Shown: piece by piece, positions 26,983-35,727 of the stretch
How positions within the stretch are numbered: the first letter of the stretch is position 1
How the letters are laid out: each line of letters opens with the position of its first letter
Assembly (NCBI GenBank): GCA_964493245.1
Contig: CAZBNB010000001.1
Location: 1 to 64,000, forward strand
Source: CAZBNB01 sp964493245
Lineage (GTDB): Bacteria > Pseudomonadota > Gammaproteobacteria > Legionellales > Legionellaceae
Direction of reading: 5' to 3'
DNA: 64,000 nt
The notes under the pieces: generated by a model
Database searches by the model: none
Told to the model about the DNA's origin: nothing
Seen by the model: the letters and a program-made list of their open reading frames with translations, nothing else
Position numbers and translations under genes: made by a program

Positions 26983-27570
26983 TCATAGCAAATCTTGTTC
27001 AGAAAACCAATAGATCGCTTTTTCTGTTATGACCGCGTCTAGCGGTTTGTCCCACGACTCGGTCGGTAATAAAGCTTGCTTTTGGAATTCATAAGCGATA
27101 CCAATACATAACGTATCATGGTGACTGGCTAAATAACGATCATAATATCCTCCGCCCATGCCAAGACGATGACCTTGCATATCAAAAGCAACTAAGGGCA
27201 AAAAAATAATGTGTATGGCTTCAGCGACGATAGGATGCGCGCTCGAAACGACTGGTTCTGTTATGCCGAAGCGATTCGTTTGTAACGCAGCACCGTTTGT
27301 ATAGGGCAAAAAAAGCATTGTCTTATCTGTATGCATAACAGGGAAGCAAAACGTTTTTTCGGATGGAAAGGGGGCCCATAACGCAGCCAGATCAACTTCA
27401 TTATTGGCAGAAAAATAGCAAGCAATGGTGTGAGCTTGTTGATAGGCTGGTAACGATTGAATGTGTGCGACAATATGAGCCGATGTATTTTGTTGAATAG
27501 TGCGTGACAAATCGCGGCGTTGCTGTAAGATATCACGCCGTATACGGGCTTTGATCTGTTGAATGCTCAT
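26983..27570 (-). CDS. ygfA: 5-formyltetrahydrofolate cyclo-ligase
   Basis: The enzyme converts 5-formyl-THF to 5,10-methenyl-THF with ATP. From the ATG at 27570 it has 195 residues, usual size. Signatures are the N-terminal RRDILQQRRDLS, the Mg/substrate segment IIFLPLVAFDMQGHRLGMGGGYYDRYL and the final DVVITE-like DAVITEKAIYWFS. The frame extends to a TTG at 27600, which is unlikely as a start. 6S RNA often precedes this gene in gammaproteobacteria; I saw no convincing 6S structure in 27601-27746. Confidence 0.92.
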   Translation of the reverse strand: MSIQQIKARIRRDILQQRRDLSRTIQQNTSAHIVAHIQSLPAYQQAHTIACYFSANNEVDLAALWAPFPSEKTFCFPVMHTDKTMLFLPYTNGAALQTNRFGITEPVVSSAHPIVAEAIHIIFLPLVAFDMQGHRLGMGGGYYDRYLASHHDTLCIGIAYEFQKQALLPTESWDKPLDAVITEKAIYWFSEQDLL

Positions 27571-27746
27571 GCTAGAATGGTACCTGAAATCAAAAGACAA
27601 TACAGCAGTTTAAACCTTAATCGAAAATAGAGCGATGCTCGTTTCAACTTTTATAAAAGATAAAACAAAACGTGTATCTATTCACCCGATTTTGAATGTT
27701 TTAGGGGAATAGTTACCCAAACGTCTAGCGTGTCTAGGAGAGCGAT

Positions 27747-27929
27747 ATGAGTGAATTGTTTGATGAAACGGATGATGATAAGGTATTAACTGTTGATGAT
27801 GATTTGATCGAGGCTGAACAGGCCTTGGGTGATGTTCGACAAAAAAACACATCAGATGCGCGTCGTCGTTTAGAAGATTTAATGGAAGAAAAACGATTGC
27901 GTGAGGAACTTGAAGATTATCTTGATTAG
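27747..27929 (+). CDS. Small acidic protein of the PA3496 type
   Basis: A 60-residue, highly charged protein: an acidic N-terminal half, then ARRRLEDLMEEKRLREELEDYL, which matches the C-terminal pattern of the PA3496 family (annotated in databases as putative envelope-integrity proteins, role unclear). GGAG stands before the ATG. It ends 8 bp before icmT and is likely the first gene of the icmT-icmS transcript. Confidence 0.72.
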   Translation: MSELFDETDDDKVLTVDDDLIEAEQALGDVRQKNTSDARRRLEDLMEEKRLREELEDYLD

Positions 27930-27937
27930 GATAAATC

Positions 27938-28201
27938 ATGGCTAGTGGTGGCTTTTCTCCGACGGCTCATTGGCGTGACTCTGCACGAAGTGCGCGTTTT
28001 TTTATGGTTGACGCGCGAGCGGCGTTCCCTATCTTTCTGTTTTTAATGCATATTCGTGTATGGACAGGGCTATTAGTGATTGTTTCTGCTGTATTTTTTG
28101 GTATCCTTGAACATTACGGATTTACTGTACCGGTGTTTTTACGTTGGCTTAGGTTGTTTTTTGCTGGCCCTGTAAAATCATCACACCCATGGTGGCGCTA
28201 G
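27938..28201 (+). CDS. icmT: IcmT, Dot/Icm secretion protein
   Basis: IcmT is a small inner-membrane component of the type IVB system, needed in Legionella for export and for escape from the host. The 87 residues match the family throughout: AHWRDSARSARFFMVDARAAFPIFLFL (in part), a membrane stretch (about 28-62) and the C-terminal RWLRLFFAGPVKSSHPWW. It abuts icmS directly (stop next to ATG), the same order as in Legionella and Coxiella. Confidence 0.94.
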   Translation: MASGGFSPTAHWRDSARSARFFMVDARAAFPIFLFLMHIRVWTGLLVIVSAVFFGILEHYGFTVPVFLRWLRLFFAGPVKSSHPWWR

Positions 28202-28546
28202 ATGGAAAAGGATTTATCTAAGTGCATGGCATTGATAGCAACCCGTATGAATGCCAAATTTTATTTAAATGATCGCTTTGTTAGTTATGATGAAGTGTTT
28301 TCATCAACAGGACTATTGCCTGCTATTGCTAAACGAGCGGATCAATTATGTTCATTGTGTTTAGGATATGGGTTAGGAGTATCATTTAACGACGCAGAAG
28401 GTGCGTTGTTGGGAACACAGGTGATTTTTGATGAAGTCACACCGAGCACCTTGCGTTTATTGTGTATGACGGATGTCGTGAATGAGCTGATTCAGGGAGG
28501 ACCAAGTCGCGATTATACACCTTTAGATGAATTAATGTACGATTAG
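28202..28546 (+). CDS. icmS: IcmS, type IV secretion chaperone
   Basis: IcmS is a small acidic cytoplasmic adaptor that, with IcmW, binds effectors and joins the IcmO (DotL) coupling complex. At 114 residues it has exactly the family length, with the conserved MNAKFYLNDRFVSYDEVFS, LCLGYGLGVSFNDAEGALLGTQV and closing DYTPLDELMYD segments. icmW is not in this window. Translational coupling with icmT is likely since the genes abut. Confidence 0.95.
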   Translation: MEKDLSKCMALIATRMNAKFYLNDRFVSYDEVFSSTGLLPAIAKRADQLCSLCLGYGLGVSFNDAEGALLGTQVIFDEVTPSTLRLLCMTDVVNELIQGGPSRDYTPLDELMYD

Positions 28547-28641
28547 TTATTTGGTTTTTCTTGTGGTTAACAGTCGCTAAAAAACAAAAAAGGATTTTTG
28601 GTTCAAAAAATCGACAGTTTATTTCTTTTTAAGACATATTC

Positions 28642-28650
28642 TGCTATAAT
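28642..28650 (+). promoter_or_regulatory. Extended -10 promoter before the icmR-position gene
   Basis: TGCTATAAT is a full extended -10 (TGn-TATAAT). The -35 region (TTTCTT around 28622) is poor, as is common when the extended motif is present. Transcription would start near 28657, 28 nt before the ATG at 28685. This separates the icmR-position gene and icmQ from icmT-icmS. Confidence 0.6.
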
Positions 28651-28684
28651 CTGAAGCAGGTAGGTTGTATTTTGAGGTTTTAAA

Positions 28685-29029
28685 ATGGGTTTCTCTGCTG
28701 ATGATGTGTCTAAAAAAAATGTTGACTCTGGCGATGCGATGGTCGATTTGCGAACGTTAGTAGATGAAGATGTTCGCCAGATACACATGATGATTGAGAC
28801 TGTGAAGACGTTACAAAAGATGAAAGGTGTCGACTTTTCTGCGATGGCTCAACTCAATTTTATCATTGAGGCGATAAGTGGACAGCGACCAGATGAAAAG
28901 TTGAGTGCAACGAAAGTGGGCCAAACTTTTTATAAAGGTAAAATATTAGAACAAAAACAGGGCGCTGCTAAATCAGACGAAGCCTCAACAGAAGAGCAGA
29001 GCCAAACAACAATAATGAAAAGTAATTAA
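28685..29029 (+). CDS. Putative functional homologue of IcmR (FIR-type IcmQ chaperone)
   Basis: In Legionella the gene between icmS and icmQ is icmR or an unrelated-looking FIR gene; its product chaperones IcmQ and stops it inserting into membranes. This 114-residue protein sits exactly there. It has no recognisable similarity to IcmR by eye, which is expected since FIR proteins are hypervariable. It has an acidic N-terminus, a predicted helical segment with hydrophobic spacing (VRQIHMMIETVKTLQKM then FSAMAQLNFIIEAI) that could bind IcmQ, and a polar, disordered tail. The call depends on position and size. Confidence 0.68.
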   Translation: MGFSADDVSKKNVDSGDAMVDLRTLVDEDVRQIHMMIETVKTLQKMKGVDFSAMAQLNFIIEAISGQRPDEKLSATKVGQTFYKGKILEQKQGAAKSDEASTEEQSQTTIMKSN

Positions 29030-29180
29030 ATCGTTGTCGTTGACCTTGTGTTTAATTGTAATCCTTCGTTGAATAGGCGAATATTTACGTTTGATTTTAT
29101 CGCGCGTTATCATTTCTTTTGATTGTTACAATGCGTCAGGTTTGTGTGGCAGCGGCTCAATTGAATAATTTAAGGCCATT

Positions 29181-29756
29181 ATGGATGAAACAGTTAAGCA
29201 AAAAGCAGAAAAACTGCTCAAAGCTTTAGATGAAGCAATCGCAAATGGCTCGTGGGATGAAACCAATTTTATTTTGATTATTGGCAAAAAATTGCGAGTC
29301 ATGCGAGATACTTTGGCGGCTCAGTTAAAACATCTCGATGAAGAGCCGACAGGATCCGCCTCATTCTTGGCGCGTCAAATGGCAATGCAAAGTACGTTAA
29401 AGCAGGTCTTTGTTGGACTGTATTCTTTAGAAGGGGTCAGTTTGCTCGCTTGGGAGCGCATTATTGCGAACTTGCGCCGTCAGATGGTCTCTCGTCCTGT
29501 TTATGAAAATGAAACAGATATTCAAGCGATGATTAAGACCAAAGAGAAAAAAATCAATGAAGCCTACGTTTCTATCTATGTCGATCCCAATAGTATTCTA
29601 GATCTGGGTAACGAAAAAATGCCGATTGATAAATTAGGCAAGCCCATGTTGGTTTTAAAAGATAATGCGATTAACTTGGATAATATCGATTATTTTATGC
29701 ATCTTACAGGAAAGTATCGGTATATCCGTGGCAAGTTGATCAAAACAGAAGAGTAA
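29181..29756 (+). CDS. icmQ: IcmQ, Dot/Icm secretion protein
   Basis: IcmQ is a cytoplasmic protein that can insert in membranes, binds NAD+ and is held by IcmR. The 191 residues match the Legionella length. The N-terminal helical IcmR-binding region (KAEKLLKALDEAIANGSWDETNFI in part), the linker, and the C-terminal domain with YVSIYVDPNSILDLGNEKMPIDK and GKPMLVLKDNAIN are conserved. The Shine-Dalgarno is weak (TAAGG). In Legionella and Coxiella icmP follows; here uup on the opposite strand and a palindrome intervene. Confidence 0.93.
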   Translation: MDETVKQKAEKLLKALDEAIANGSWDETNFILIIGKKLRVMRDTLAAQLKHLDEEPTGSASFLARQMAMQSTLKQVFVGLYSLEGVSLLAWERIIANLRRQMVSRPVYENETDIQAMIKTKEKKINEAYVSIYVDPNSILDLGNEKMPIDKLGKPMLVLKDNAINLDNIDYFMHLTGKYRYIRGKLIKTEE

Positions 29757-30099
29757 CACGACTCGTCACTGCTCACTCAATGGCGTCAGCTTAAGGCGTC
29801 ACATCGCGAGCTTTGCTAAGCAATCTCTAGCTCTGTGTACTGTACTCTCGCACTTTGCTTGAGAGGGCGAGCATCGAGTAATTAAAAATTAACTTACTAT
29901 CACCCCATTTCGGCGTTTTTATGCTTTTAAATCGAGAGAAATCAATAATTACTTCGTTAAACGCTCTAAAAAATGCTCACATTAGCGCTGCTAGTGCTGC
30001 GCTTTTTTAGAGCGTTTGCCTCGTACTCATTGATTTCTCTCGATTTAAAAGCATAAAAACTTCGAACTGGGGTTACTATCGTTGTCGTTGTTTTCTGAC
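29757..30099. other. Gene-free gap after icmQ
   Basis: These 343 bases hold no gene. The first part contains only small hairpins (for example CTCTC and GAGAG around 29856-29869). Bases 29903-30072 are a palindromic element with a flanking direct repeat. icmQ and uup converge here, so transcription termination must also occur in this stretch. Confidence 0.6.
29894..30080. mobile_element. MITE-like palindromic element with target-site duplication
   Basis: The element at 29903-30072 begins CCCC and ends GGGG. Its arms are reverse complements over about 70 bases with few mismatches, including the long exact block ATGCTTTTAAATCGAGAGAA and a second block AAACGCTCTAAAAAA. TTACTATC occurs immediately before (29894-29901) and after it (30073-30080), with one extra base on the left: the footprint expected of an 8-9 bp target duplication. 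No ORF is inside, so any movement would have depended on a transposase encoded elsewhere. Confidence 0.75.
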
Positions 30100-31911
30100 T
30101 TATAAAGTCCCCGCGTCTACTTTTTCCAACGCTTCCCAACGTGCCATCAATGTGTCTAGTAATTGCTCTTTTTCTTCTAAGATTTGCTTAAATGTACTGA
30201 TTTGTTCGGTTGGTTTTTGATAAAATGTTTTTTGCGTCATTTCAGCTTGCATGTTTGTGAGCACTTCTTCCAAGTCTTCTATTTTTTTGGGTAATTCAGC
30301 AAGTTCCCGTTGTTCTTTAAAACTTAATTTACGATTTTCTCCTCGTGATTGCTTCTGGAGTGGCGGTGTTGATTTTTTGCTCAGTGTTTTTTTCTGCTCG
30401 ACGTAAGTATCATATCCGCCGACATACTGGTGAAATTTACCATCTTTTTCATAAACCAATACATGTGTGACCACATCATTAATAAATGCTCTATCATGGC
30501 TAATCAGTAGCAGTGTGCCGGTATAGTCGACCAAAATCGACTCTAGCAATTCCAACGTTTCAATATCCAGATCATTGGTCGGTTCATCCATAACCAATAA
30601 ATTAACCGGTTTAGCAAATAACTTTGCTAAAAGTAATCGATTTCGCTCACCACCTGATAACGATGAAACAGGTTGTTGAAAACGGTCGGGTGTAAATAAA
30701 AAGTCTTGTAAATAACTGGCGACGTGTTTATTTTTTCCGTTAATGGTCACAAAATCAGCACCATCAGCCACATTATTCATAATACTGGCATTTTCGTCCA
30801 ACTGATTACGTAATTGGTCAAAATAAGCAATAGCCAGTGATGTTCCTTGGCGTATCTCGCCAGAATTCGGTGTCAACTCTTGCAATAGAAGACGAATTAA
30901 CGTTGTTTTTCCACATCCATTCGGACCAATGATGCCAATTTTTTCGCCTCGCGATAACAGTAAAGAGAAATCTTCGATAATGTTTTTTTGTTGAATCGCA
31001 TAGTTAACTTGCTTCGCTTCAATCACCAGCTTTCCAGAGCGCATTAATTCTAAAGACATGTTTTTAACGTCTCCTTGACGTAACTGTCTTTGACGATACG
31101 TTTCTCGCATCGCTTTTAACGCACGCACACGCCCCTCATTACGGGTACGGCGAGCCTCAATACCCTTACGAATCCAAACTTCCTCTGCTTGTAAGCGTTT
31201 ATCAAATAAATCATGTTGCTTTTGTTCACTTAATAAGCGTGCCTCACGGCGTGCTAAAAAAGTCTCATAATCACAATGATAGGTGTACAGTCGCCCACGA
31301 TCCAGCTCTACAATTTGGTTTGCAACTTGATCTAAAAACGTTCTGTCGTGTGATACAAAAATCAATGCGCCTGAATATTGTTTCAAATAAGACTCTAACC
31401 ATTCGATGGAATGAATATCCAAATGATTGGTTGGCTCATCTAACAATAAAATATCTGGTGCTGTTATAAGTGCTGCTGCTAATAAAGTGCGCCGAATCAT
31501 TCCACCTGATAATTGTGACATACGAGCGCTGGTGTCTAATCCTAAACGAGAGGCAATCGATTCAATCGTATGTGGCATGTCCCATGATGACAAATGCTGA
31601 GCGGCTTCTGTTAATACATCATTCACGGTTTGAGTCGATGTTTGAAAGGGAGGAACTTCTTGTAAAAGCGCTGCGATACGCAATCCGTTGACTCTTAAAA
31701 TTTGACCAGACTCTTGCACTAGGTGGCCTTGCAAAAGATTTAACAACGATGATTTCCCTTGACCATTACGCCCAACCAATGCAATGCGATCCTGAGCCTG
31801 AATGTGCCAATCGACCTGATCCAATAACCGATAACCTGACAAACATAAAGTGACTTTCTGTAGCGATAACAAACTCACAAGCATCCCCGGCAGCTTAAGG
31901 TCTGTTGACAT
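30100..31911 (-). CDS. uup: ABC-F ATPase Uup
   Basis: Uup is a soluble ABC-F ATPase with two nucleotide-binding domains and no membrane part; it acts on ribosomes or branched DNA intermediates and suppresses transposon precise excision. The 603 residues show Walker A GRNGQGKSSLLNLL and GPNGCGKTTLIRLL, signatures LSGGMIRRTLLAAAL and LSGGERNRLLLAKLF, both DEPTNHLDI/DEPTNDLDI motifs, the linker EEVWIRKGIEARRTRNEGRV typical of Uup, and a C-terminal coiled coil. The start may be ATG 31911, in the loop of a palindrome, or ATG 31884, which matches the usual Uup N-terminus better. It interrupts the icm cluster on the opposite strand. Confidence 0.93.
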   Translation of the reverse strand: MSTDLKLPGMLVSLLSLQKVTLCLSGYRLLDQVDWHIQAQDRIALVGRNGQGKSSLLNLLQGHLVQESGQILRVNGLRIAALLQEVPPFQTSTQTVNDVLTEAAQHLSSWDMPHTIESIASRLGLDTSARMSQLSGGMIRRTLLAAALITAPDILLLDEPTNHLDIHSIEWLESYLKQYSGALIFVSHDRTFLDQVANQIVELDRGRLYTYHCDYETFLARREARLLSEQKQHDLFDKRLQAEEVWIRKGIEARRTRNEGRVRALKAMRETYRQRQLRQGDVKNMSLELMRSGKLVIEAKQVNYAIQQKNIIEDFSLLLSRGEKIGIIGPNGCGKTTLIRLLLQELTPNSGEIRQGTSLAIAYFDQLRNQLDENASIMNNVADGADFVTINGKNKHVASYLQDFLFTPDRFQQPVSSLSGGERNRLLLAKLFAKPVNLLVMDEPTNDLDIETLELLESILVDYTGTLLLISHDRAFINDVVTHVLVYEKDGKFHQYVGGYDTYVEQKKTLSKKSTPPLQKQSRGENRKLSFKEQRELAELPKKIEDLEEVLTNMQAEMTQKTFYQKPTEQISTFKQILEEKEQLLDTLMARWEALEKVDAGTL

Positions 31912-31924
31912 TTGTCAACAGACC
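31899..31924. promoter_or_regulatory. Perfect palindrome over the uup start codon
   Basis: GGTCTGTTGAC (31899-31909) and GTCAACAGACC (31914-31924) are exact reverse complements with a 4-nt loop. On the uup strand the first possible ATG falls in the loop, so the structure could act as an operator or hide the start. A related imperfect copy is at 91-117 before carA. Confidence 0.6.
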
Positions 31925-32138
31925 CTAGATTCGATGCCTTTTATTTTCGATTTCATCAAAAACACGAAAGAATGGCACCAAACTGTTTATAAATAAAAAC
32001 CTGGATTCTATCATAGTTTCATTTAACCGCGGGATATATAGCGAGTTAACTTTTAAATAACACCGCCCAAATGAGAAACTTTACTCCGATCTGAAAGATC
32101 AAAACTGACCATCTTCGAAAGATTAAGAAGATAGACAT

Positions 32139-32168
32139 TTGAACTTCTTTTGCGAATGAGTATATACT
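32139..32168 (+). promoter_or_regulatory. Sigma70 promoter of the icmP-icmB operon
   Basis: TTGAAC (32139-32144) and TATACT (32163-32168) with an 18-bp spacer lie just before icmP. The start would be near 32175 and GAGG precedes the ATG at 32196. The rest of 31912-32138 holds no gene; CTCCGATCTGA near 32083 recurs near 11548. Confidence 0.6.
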
Positions 32169-32195
32169 GCTAAGAAAGAACTTTGAGGCATATTT

Positions 32196-33332
32196 ATGGC
32201 TCAGCAACCTCCTCAGCAGCCGGGCGGCGGCGATCACTCCATGGCGCCCATGTGGATCATGGCGCTGGTTTTAATAACCCTGTTTATTATTTGGAAAACA
32301 AGTCACCAATATATTGTTTCTTTTGTATTTTATCTGAATGTTTTGCAAGGTAAATTTGTTAATTTATTTCTCAAAGACCCCAAGTTAGATCAAATTATTT
32401 ATGTAATGGAAACCATTGATCCCCGAACAGTTGATCTACCTCAACTGCGTGATTTTACAGGTTATGTGGGCTCTTATGTACGCTATCCAGCCATTGTCAT
32501 TATGATGGTTATGTCATTTTTTCTTTATCGATCTGATGTCACGATCCGTTTTCGTAAAACCCATAATATGCAGACGCTTAGTCATCAAGAGCAGCAAAAT
32601 TGGCCAGCCATTATGCCTGTTGTTAAAGAAGATTTGGTTAGTACAGATATTAATTCTGGGCCATGGGCTATGGCGATGAGTCCCATGGAGTTTGCACGAA
32701 AATATAATTTACTCAAGAAAAACGATTTGCTTTTAGACAATGCCGTGCCTGGTCAAGAAATGACAGCGGGATTACGTCGAGGTGATGCAAAACGGGTGTT
32801 TACATTGCAACTTGGACCAGCTTGGGATGGTTTTGAGCGATGTCCTTTGCATGTACAAGCGCTGGCTGCCGTCTTTATGGCGCGAATTAACAGAGACAAA
32901 GCAGCGGCTAATGAAATTTTAAAAGCGCTGGATGTTTCCTATGTCACTGGAAAATTGTCAGCTCCCACCACGAGCAGTGTCTTACAGAAATATACACAAA
33001 CCGAATTGGTTCAAGATGTGATACAAAAACATGCTTACTTATTGACAGTGATGGCGTCGTTACTTGCTGCCGCCAGACTAGATGGTGTTGTTCCTTCTTC
33101 AGAGTTTTTATGGTTAAAACCCACAGATAGACGCCTATGGTATGTCTTAAATTGCGTCGGGAGACAAACACCCTATAGTGAAGTAGGTGGGCCATTTGCA
33201 CATTGGTTAGCAGAAAAAGCCATGCAACGGCCTTCACGAGCACCGATGATTGATGAAGCGATTAAATCACTGGAAATTGCCATCAAAGAAGTTAAACTGT
33301 CACCTAAAGAGCTTAAGGAATTAGAACCATGA
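32196..33332 (+). CDS. icmP: IcmP (DotM), type IVB coupling-complex protein
   Basis: DotM forms the inner-membrane coupling complex with DotL (IcmO) and recruits acidic, Glu-rich effectors. The 378 residues have a Pro/Gln/Gly-rich start, two membrane helices (about 20-45 and 85-105), and the cytoplasmic domain with WPAIMPVVKEDLV, GPWAMAMSPMEFARKYNLL and the C-terminal helical region ending near ELKELEP. Length and motifs match Legionella DotM. The gene overlaps icmO by 4 bp. Confidence 0.95.
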   Translation: MAQQPPQQPGGGDHSMAPMWIMALVLITLFIIWKTSHQYIVSFVFYLNVLQGKFVNLFLKDPKLDQIIYVMETIDPRTVDLPQLRDFTGYVGSYVRYPAIVIMMVMSFFLYRSDVTIRFRKTHNMQTLSHQEQQNWPAIMPVVKEDLVSTDINSGPWAMAMSPMEFARKYNLLKKNDLLLDNAVPGQEMTAGLRRGDAKRVFTLQLGPAWDGFERCPLHVQALAAVFMARINRDKAAANEILKALDVSYVTGKLSAPTTSSVLQKYTQTELVQDVIQKHAYLLTVMASLLAAARLDGVVPSSEFLWLKPTDRRLWYVLNCVGRQTPYSEVGGPFAHWLAEKAMQRPSRAPMIDEAIKSLEIAIKEVKLSPKELKELEP

Positions 33333-35674
33333 TGCGGGGTATTGATTCACGGAATGAAATTGATCCCTCGCGGTTATTGCGGGATACGCGAACGATCGGG
33401 CAGCGTGTCAATGATTTTTTTAGTCAACCTAAAAACGTTATCATTTTTTTCTCCGCTTTTTTTGTTGTGGTTATCTATGTACCCGAAATCTCGGTTTTTG
33501 CATTATTAATTTGTGTGGGGATGTTTTGGTACTCCATGACCCGCAAACACGCACTGCCTTTTCGTTTACCTCAGGTTTCAAAAACCCAAGATTTTAATGA
33601 TCTGAAACCGGGCATCAAATTGCCGTATATGGCGCGTGGTATTGCTTATTTTGGTAATGAGAAAAAAACCAATAAAGAGTTATGGTTTGCCAACGAAGAT
33701 ATGCGTACACACGTGCTGATTTTTGGTTCAACCGGTAGTGGTAAGACCGAAGCGTTGGTTTCAATCGCCTTTAATGCCTTGGTACAAGGGAGTGGTTTTA
33801 TTTATGTAGATGGTAAAGGTGATAACTCCCTCTATGCTAAGGTATTTTCAATGGTTCGCGGTATGGGACGTGAAGACGATTTATTATTAATTAACTTCAT
33901 GACCGGTGCGCGTGATATTGTTGGTCCGCAAGAAAAACGTTTATCCAATACGTTAAATCCATTTTGCCAAGGCTCCTCAAGCATGTTAACGCAGCTGGTA
34001 GTGAGTCTAATGGGGGAGTCGGCAGGCAGCTCAGATGGTGATATGTGGAAAGGCCGTGCGATAGCTTTCGTTGAAGCACTGATGCGCTTGTTGGTGTATA
34101 TGCGTGATGAAGGCGCTATTTTATTGGATGCCAATACGATTCGAAACTATTTTGATTTGGGACGATTAGAATCGATTGTGATTGATAAAGTCTTTCCTCG
34201 TGATGAACAAGAGGCGGTCAACATCGATCAAATCCCCAGATTAGTGACCGATCCGATTCGTAACTATTTGAATACTCTTCCTGGTTACAACAAAGAGAAA
34301 AAAGGCAAACAGGTTTCGCAAGTTTTAGAACAGCATGGTTTTATTACCATGCAGTTGGTAAGAAGCTTTTCATCATTAGCGGATACATACGGACATATTA
34401 TTCGGGTCAATCTTGCGGAGGTGGATTTTAAGGATGTGGTGTTAAATCGTCGTATTTTGGTTGTATTGTTGCCTGCCTTGGAAAAATCGCCTGATGAGTT
34501 GTCAAACTTAGGTAAAGTCATTGTGTCTTCTTTGAAAGCGATGATGGCAGCCGGCTTGGGAGAGGAAGTTGAGGGCGATTATCGAGATGTGATCGAGCGC
34601 AAACCAACAAACGCACCTACGCCTTATATTTGTATTCTCGACGAATATGGATACTACGCTGTAAAAGGCTTTGCTGTGGTTCCTGCACAAGCACGTTCAT
34701 TGGGATTTTCTGCCATTTTTGCGGGACAAGATTTGCCCGCGTTTCAAAAAGCCTCGAAAGAGGAAGCGGCGTCAATTGGTGCAAATACCAATATCAAAAT
34801 TTGTATGAAGCTCGAAGATCCGGCCGATACCTGGGATTTCTTTACCAAGACCGCGGGTGAAGCGTATGTTACTAAGGTTGATTCTTTTCAAACGAAGGAA
34901 AACAGTTTAACCAATAGTTATTTAGATACCAAAAGCTCTTCATTCGAAAAAAGAGCGCGTGTTGATTTACTTGATTTAAAAGATCAAACCGAAGGTGAGG
35001 CCCATATTTTCTTTCGCTCACAAATTGTTCGCGCCAATATGTTTTACGCAGCCCCCAAACCGGTTAAGCGTTTAAAGGTGAATCAATTTTTAAAGCTTGA
35101 GCCGCCACCAGATGAGTATTTGGAAAAACTACAAAAACAATTAAAAGGGTTTCAAACAGTACTCGCTGAGTTCGAGCCAGGTATTACGGCAGAGGTATCT
35201 GGCGAAACTATTCAAACGATTAGCCAGTTGTTAAAAGAATCGGATGTCAAAGAGCCTATCGAAAGAGGCGTCTCGATTTTATTAGCATTCCATAAGCAAA
35301 ATGAGCCTGAAGAAGTTGAAGACCTGGTTGAAGAAGTGATTGCGGGTGAAATTACTATTTTCGCTCAATTACAGCAGCCTCCAGGCAGCTTGCCTTTGTT
35401 AACAAAAGATGTCGCACGCTTTTCTGAGCCCCTATTACCGATTAATGAAACACGTAACAGTATTATTGCCATCGAGCGATTTAGTGGTGAAAAAGCCAGC
35501 TTGGCGGGCAATATTGCCAATGAAATTATTAAAGACTTCCAAACGGCTACGCATTATCCACCATCTGATCGTACGATGGTGAGCGAAGAGCAGTTGGTAG
35601 AGACAACCCATTTATTGATAGAAAAAATCAAACGTGAGCGTAAGCGTGCTAAAGAGTCATCGTCCTCAACGTAA
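33329..35674 (+). CDS. icmO: IcmO (DotL), type IVB coupling ATPase
   Basis: DotL is the VirD4-like coupling protein that feeds effectors into the channel. The 781 residues are of normal size. Two N-terminal membrane helices (about 38-72) precede the ATPase: Walker A FGSTGSGKTEAL with Lys139, and Walker B ICILDEYGYYA. The segment VPAQARSLGFSAIFAGQDLPAF is the VirD4-family motif. The C-terminal extension after about residue 600 is where IcmS/IcmW and DotN (IcmJ) bind in Legionella, and it is present here. It overlaps icmP by 4 bp. Confidence 0.96.
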   Translation: MMRGIDSRNEIDPSRLLRDTRTIGQRVNDFFSQPKNVIIFFSAFFVVVIYVPEISVFALLICVGMFWYSMTRKHALPFRLPQVSKTQDFNDLKPGIKLPYMARGIAYFGNEKKTNKELWFANEDMRTHVLIFGSTGSGKTEALVSIAFNALVQGSGFIYVDGKGDNSLYAKVFSMVRGMGREDDLLLINFMTGARDIVGPQEKRLSNTLNPFCQGSSSMLTQLVVSLMGESAGSSDGDMWKGRAIAFVEALMRLLVYMRDEGAILLDANTIRNYFDLGRLESIVIDKVFPRDEQEAVNIDQIPRLVTDPIRNYLNTLPGYNKEKKGKQVSQVLEQHGFITMQLVRSFSSLADTYGHIIRVNLAEVDFKDVVLNRRILVVLLPALEKSPDELSNLGKVIVSSLKAMMAAGLGEEVEGDYRDVIERKPTNAPTPYICILDEYGYYAVKGFAVVPAQARSLGFSAIFAGQDLPAFQKASKEEAASIGANTNIKICMKLEDPADTWDFFTKTAGEAYVTKVDSFQTKENSLTNSYLDTKSSSFEKRARVDLLDLKDQTEGEAHIFFRSQIVRANMFYAAPKPVKRLKVNQFLKLEPPPDEYLEKLQKQLKGFQTVLAEFEPGITAEVSGETIQTISQLLKESDVKEPIERGVSILLAFHKQNEPEEVEDLVEEVIAGEITIFAQLQQPPGSLPLLTKDVARFSEPLLPINETRNSIIAIERFSGEKASLAGNIANEIIKDFQTATHYPPSDRTMVSEEQLVETTHLLIEKIKRERKRAKESSSST

Positions 35675-35727
35675 TGAAATCTTTTGAAAAGTACTTGTAT
35701 CTCATCTCACAGTATGTTCTGATTTCT

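Noticed and set aside
27601..27746. Possible 6S RNA next to the 5-formyl-THF cyclo-ligase gene
   Set aside because: The neighbourhood is typical for ssrS, but I could not find the long imperfect duplex with a central bubble in these 146 bases.
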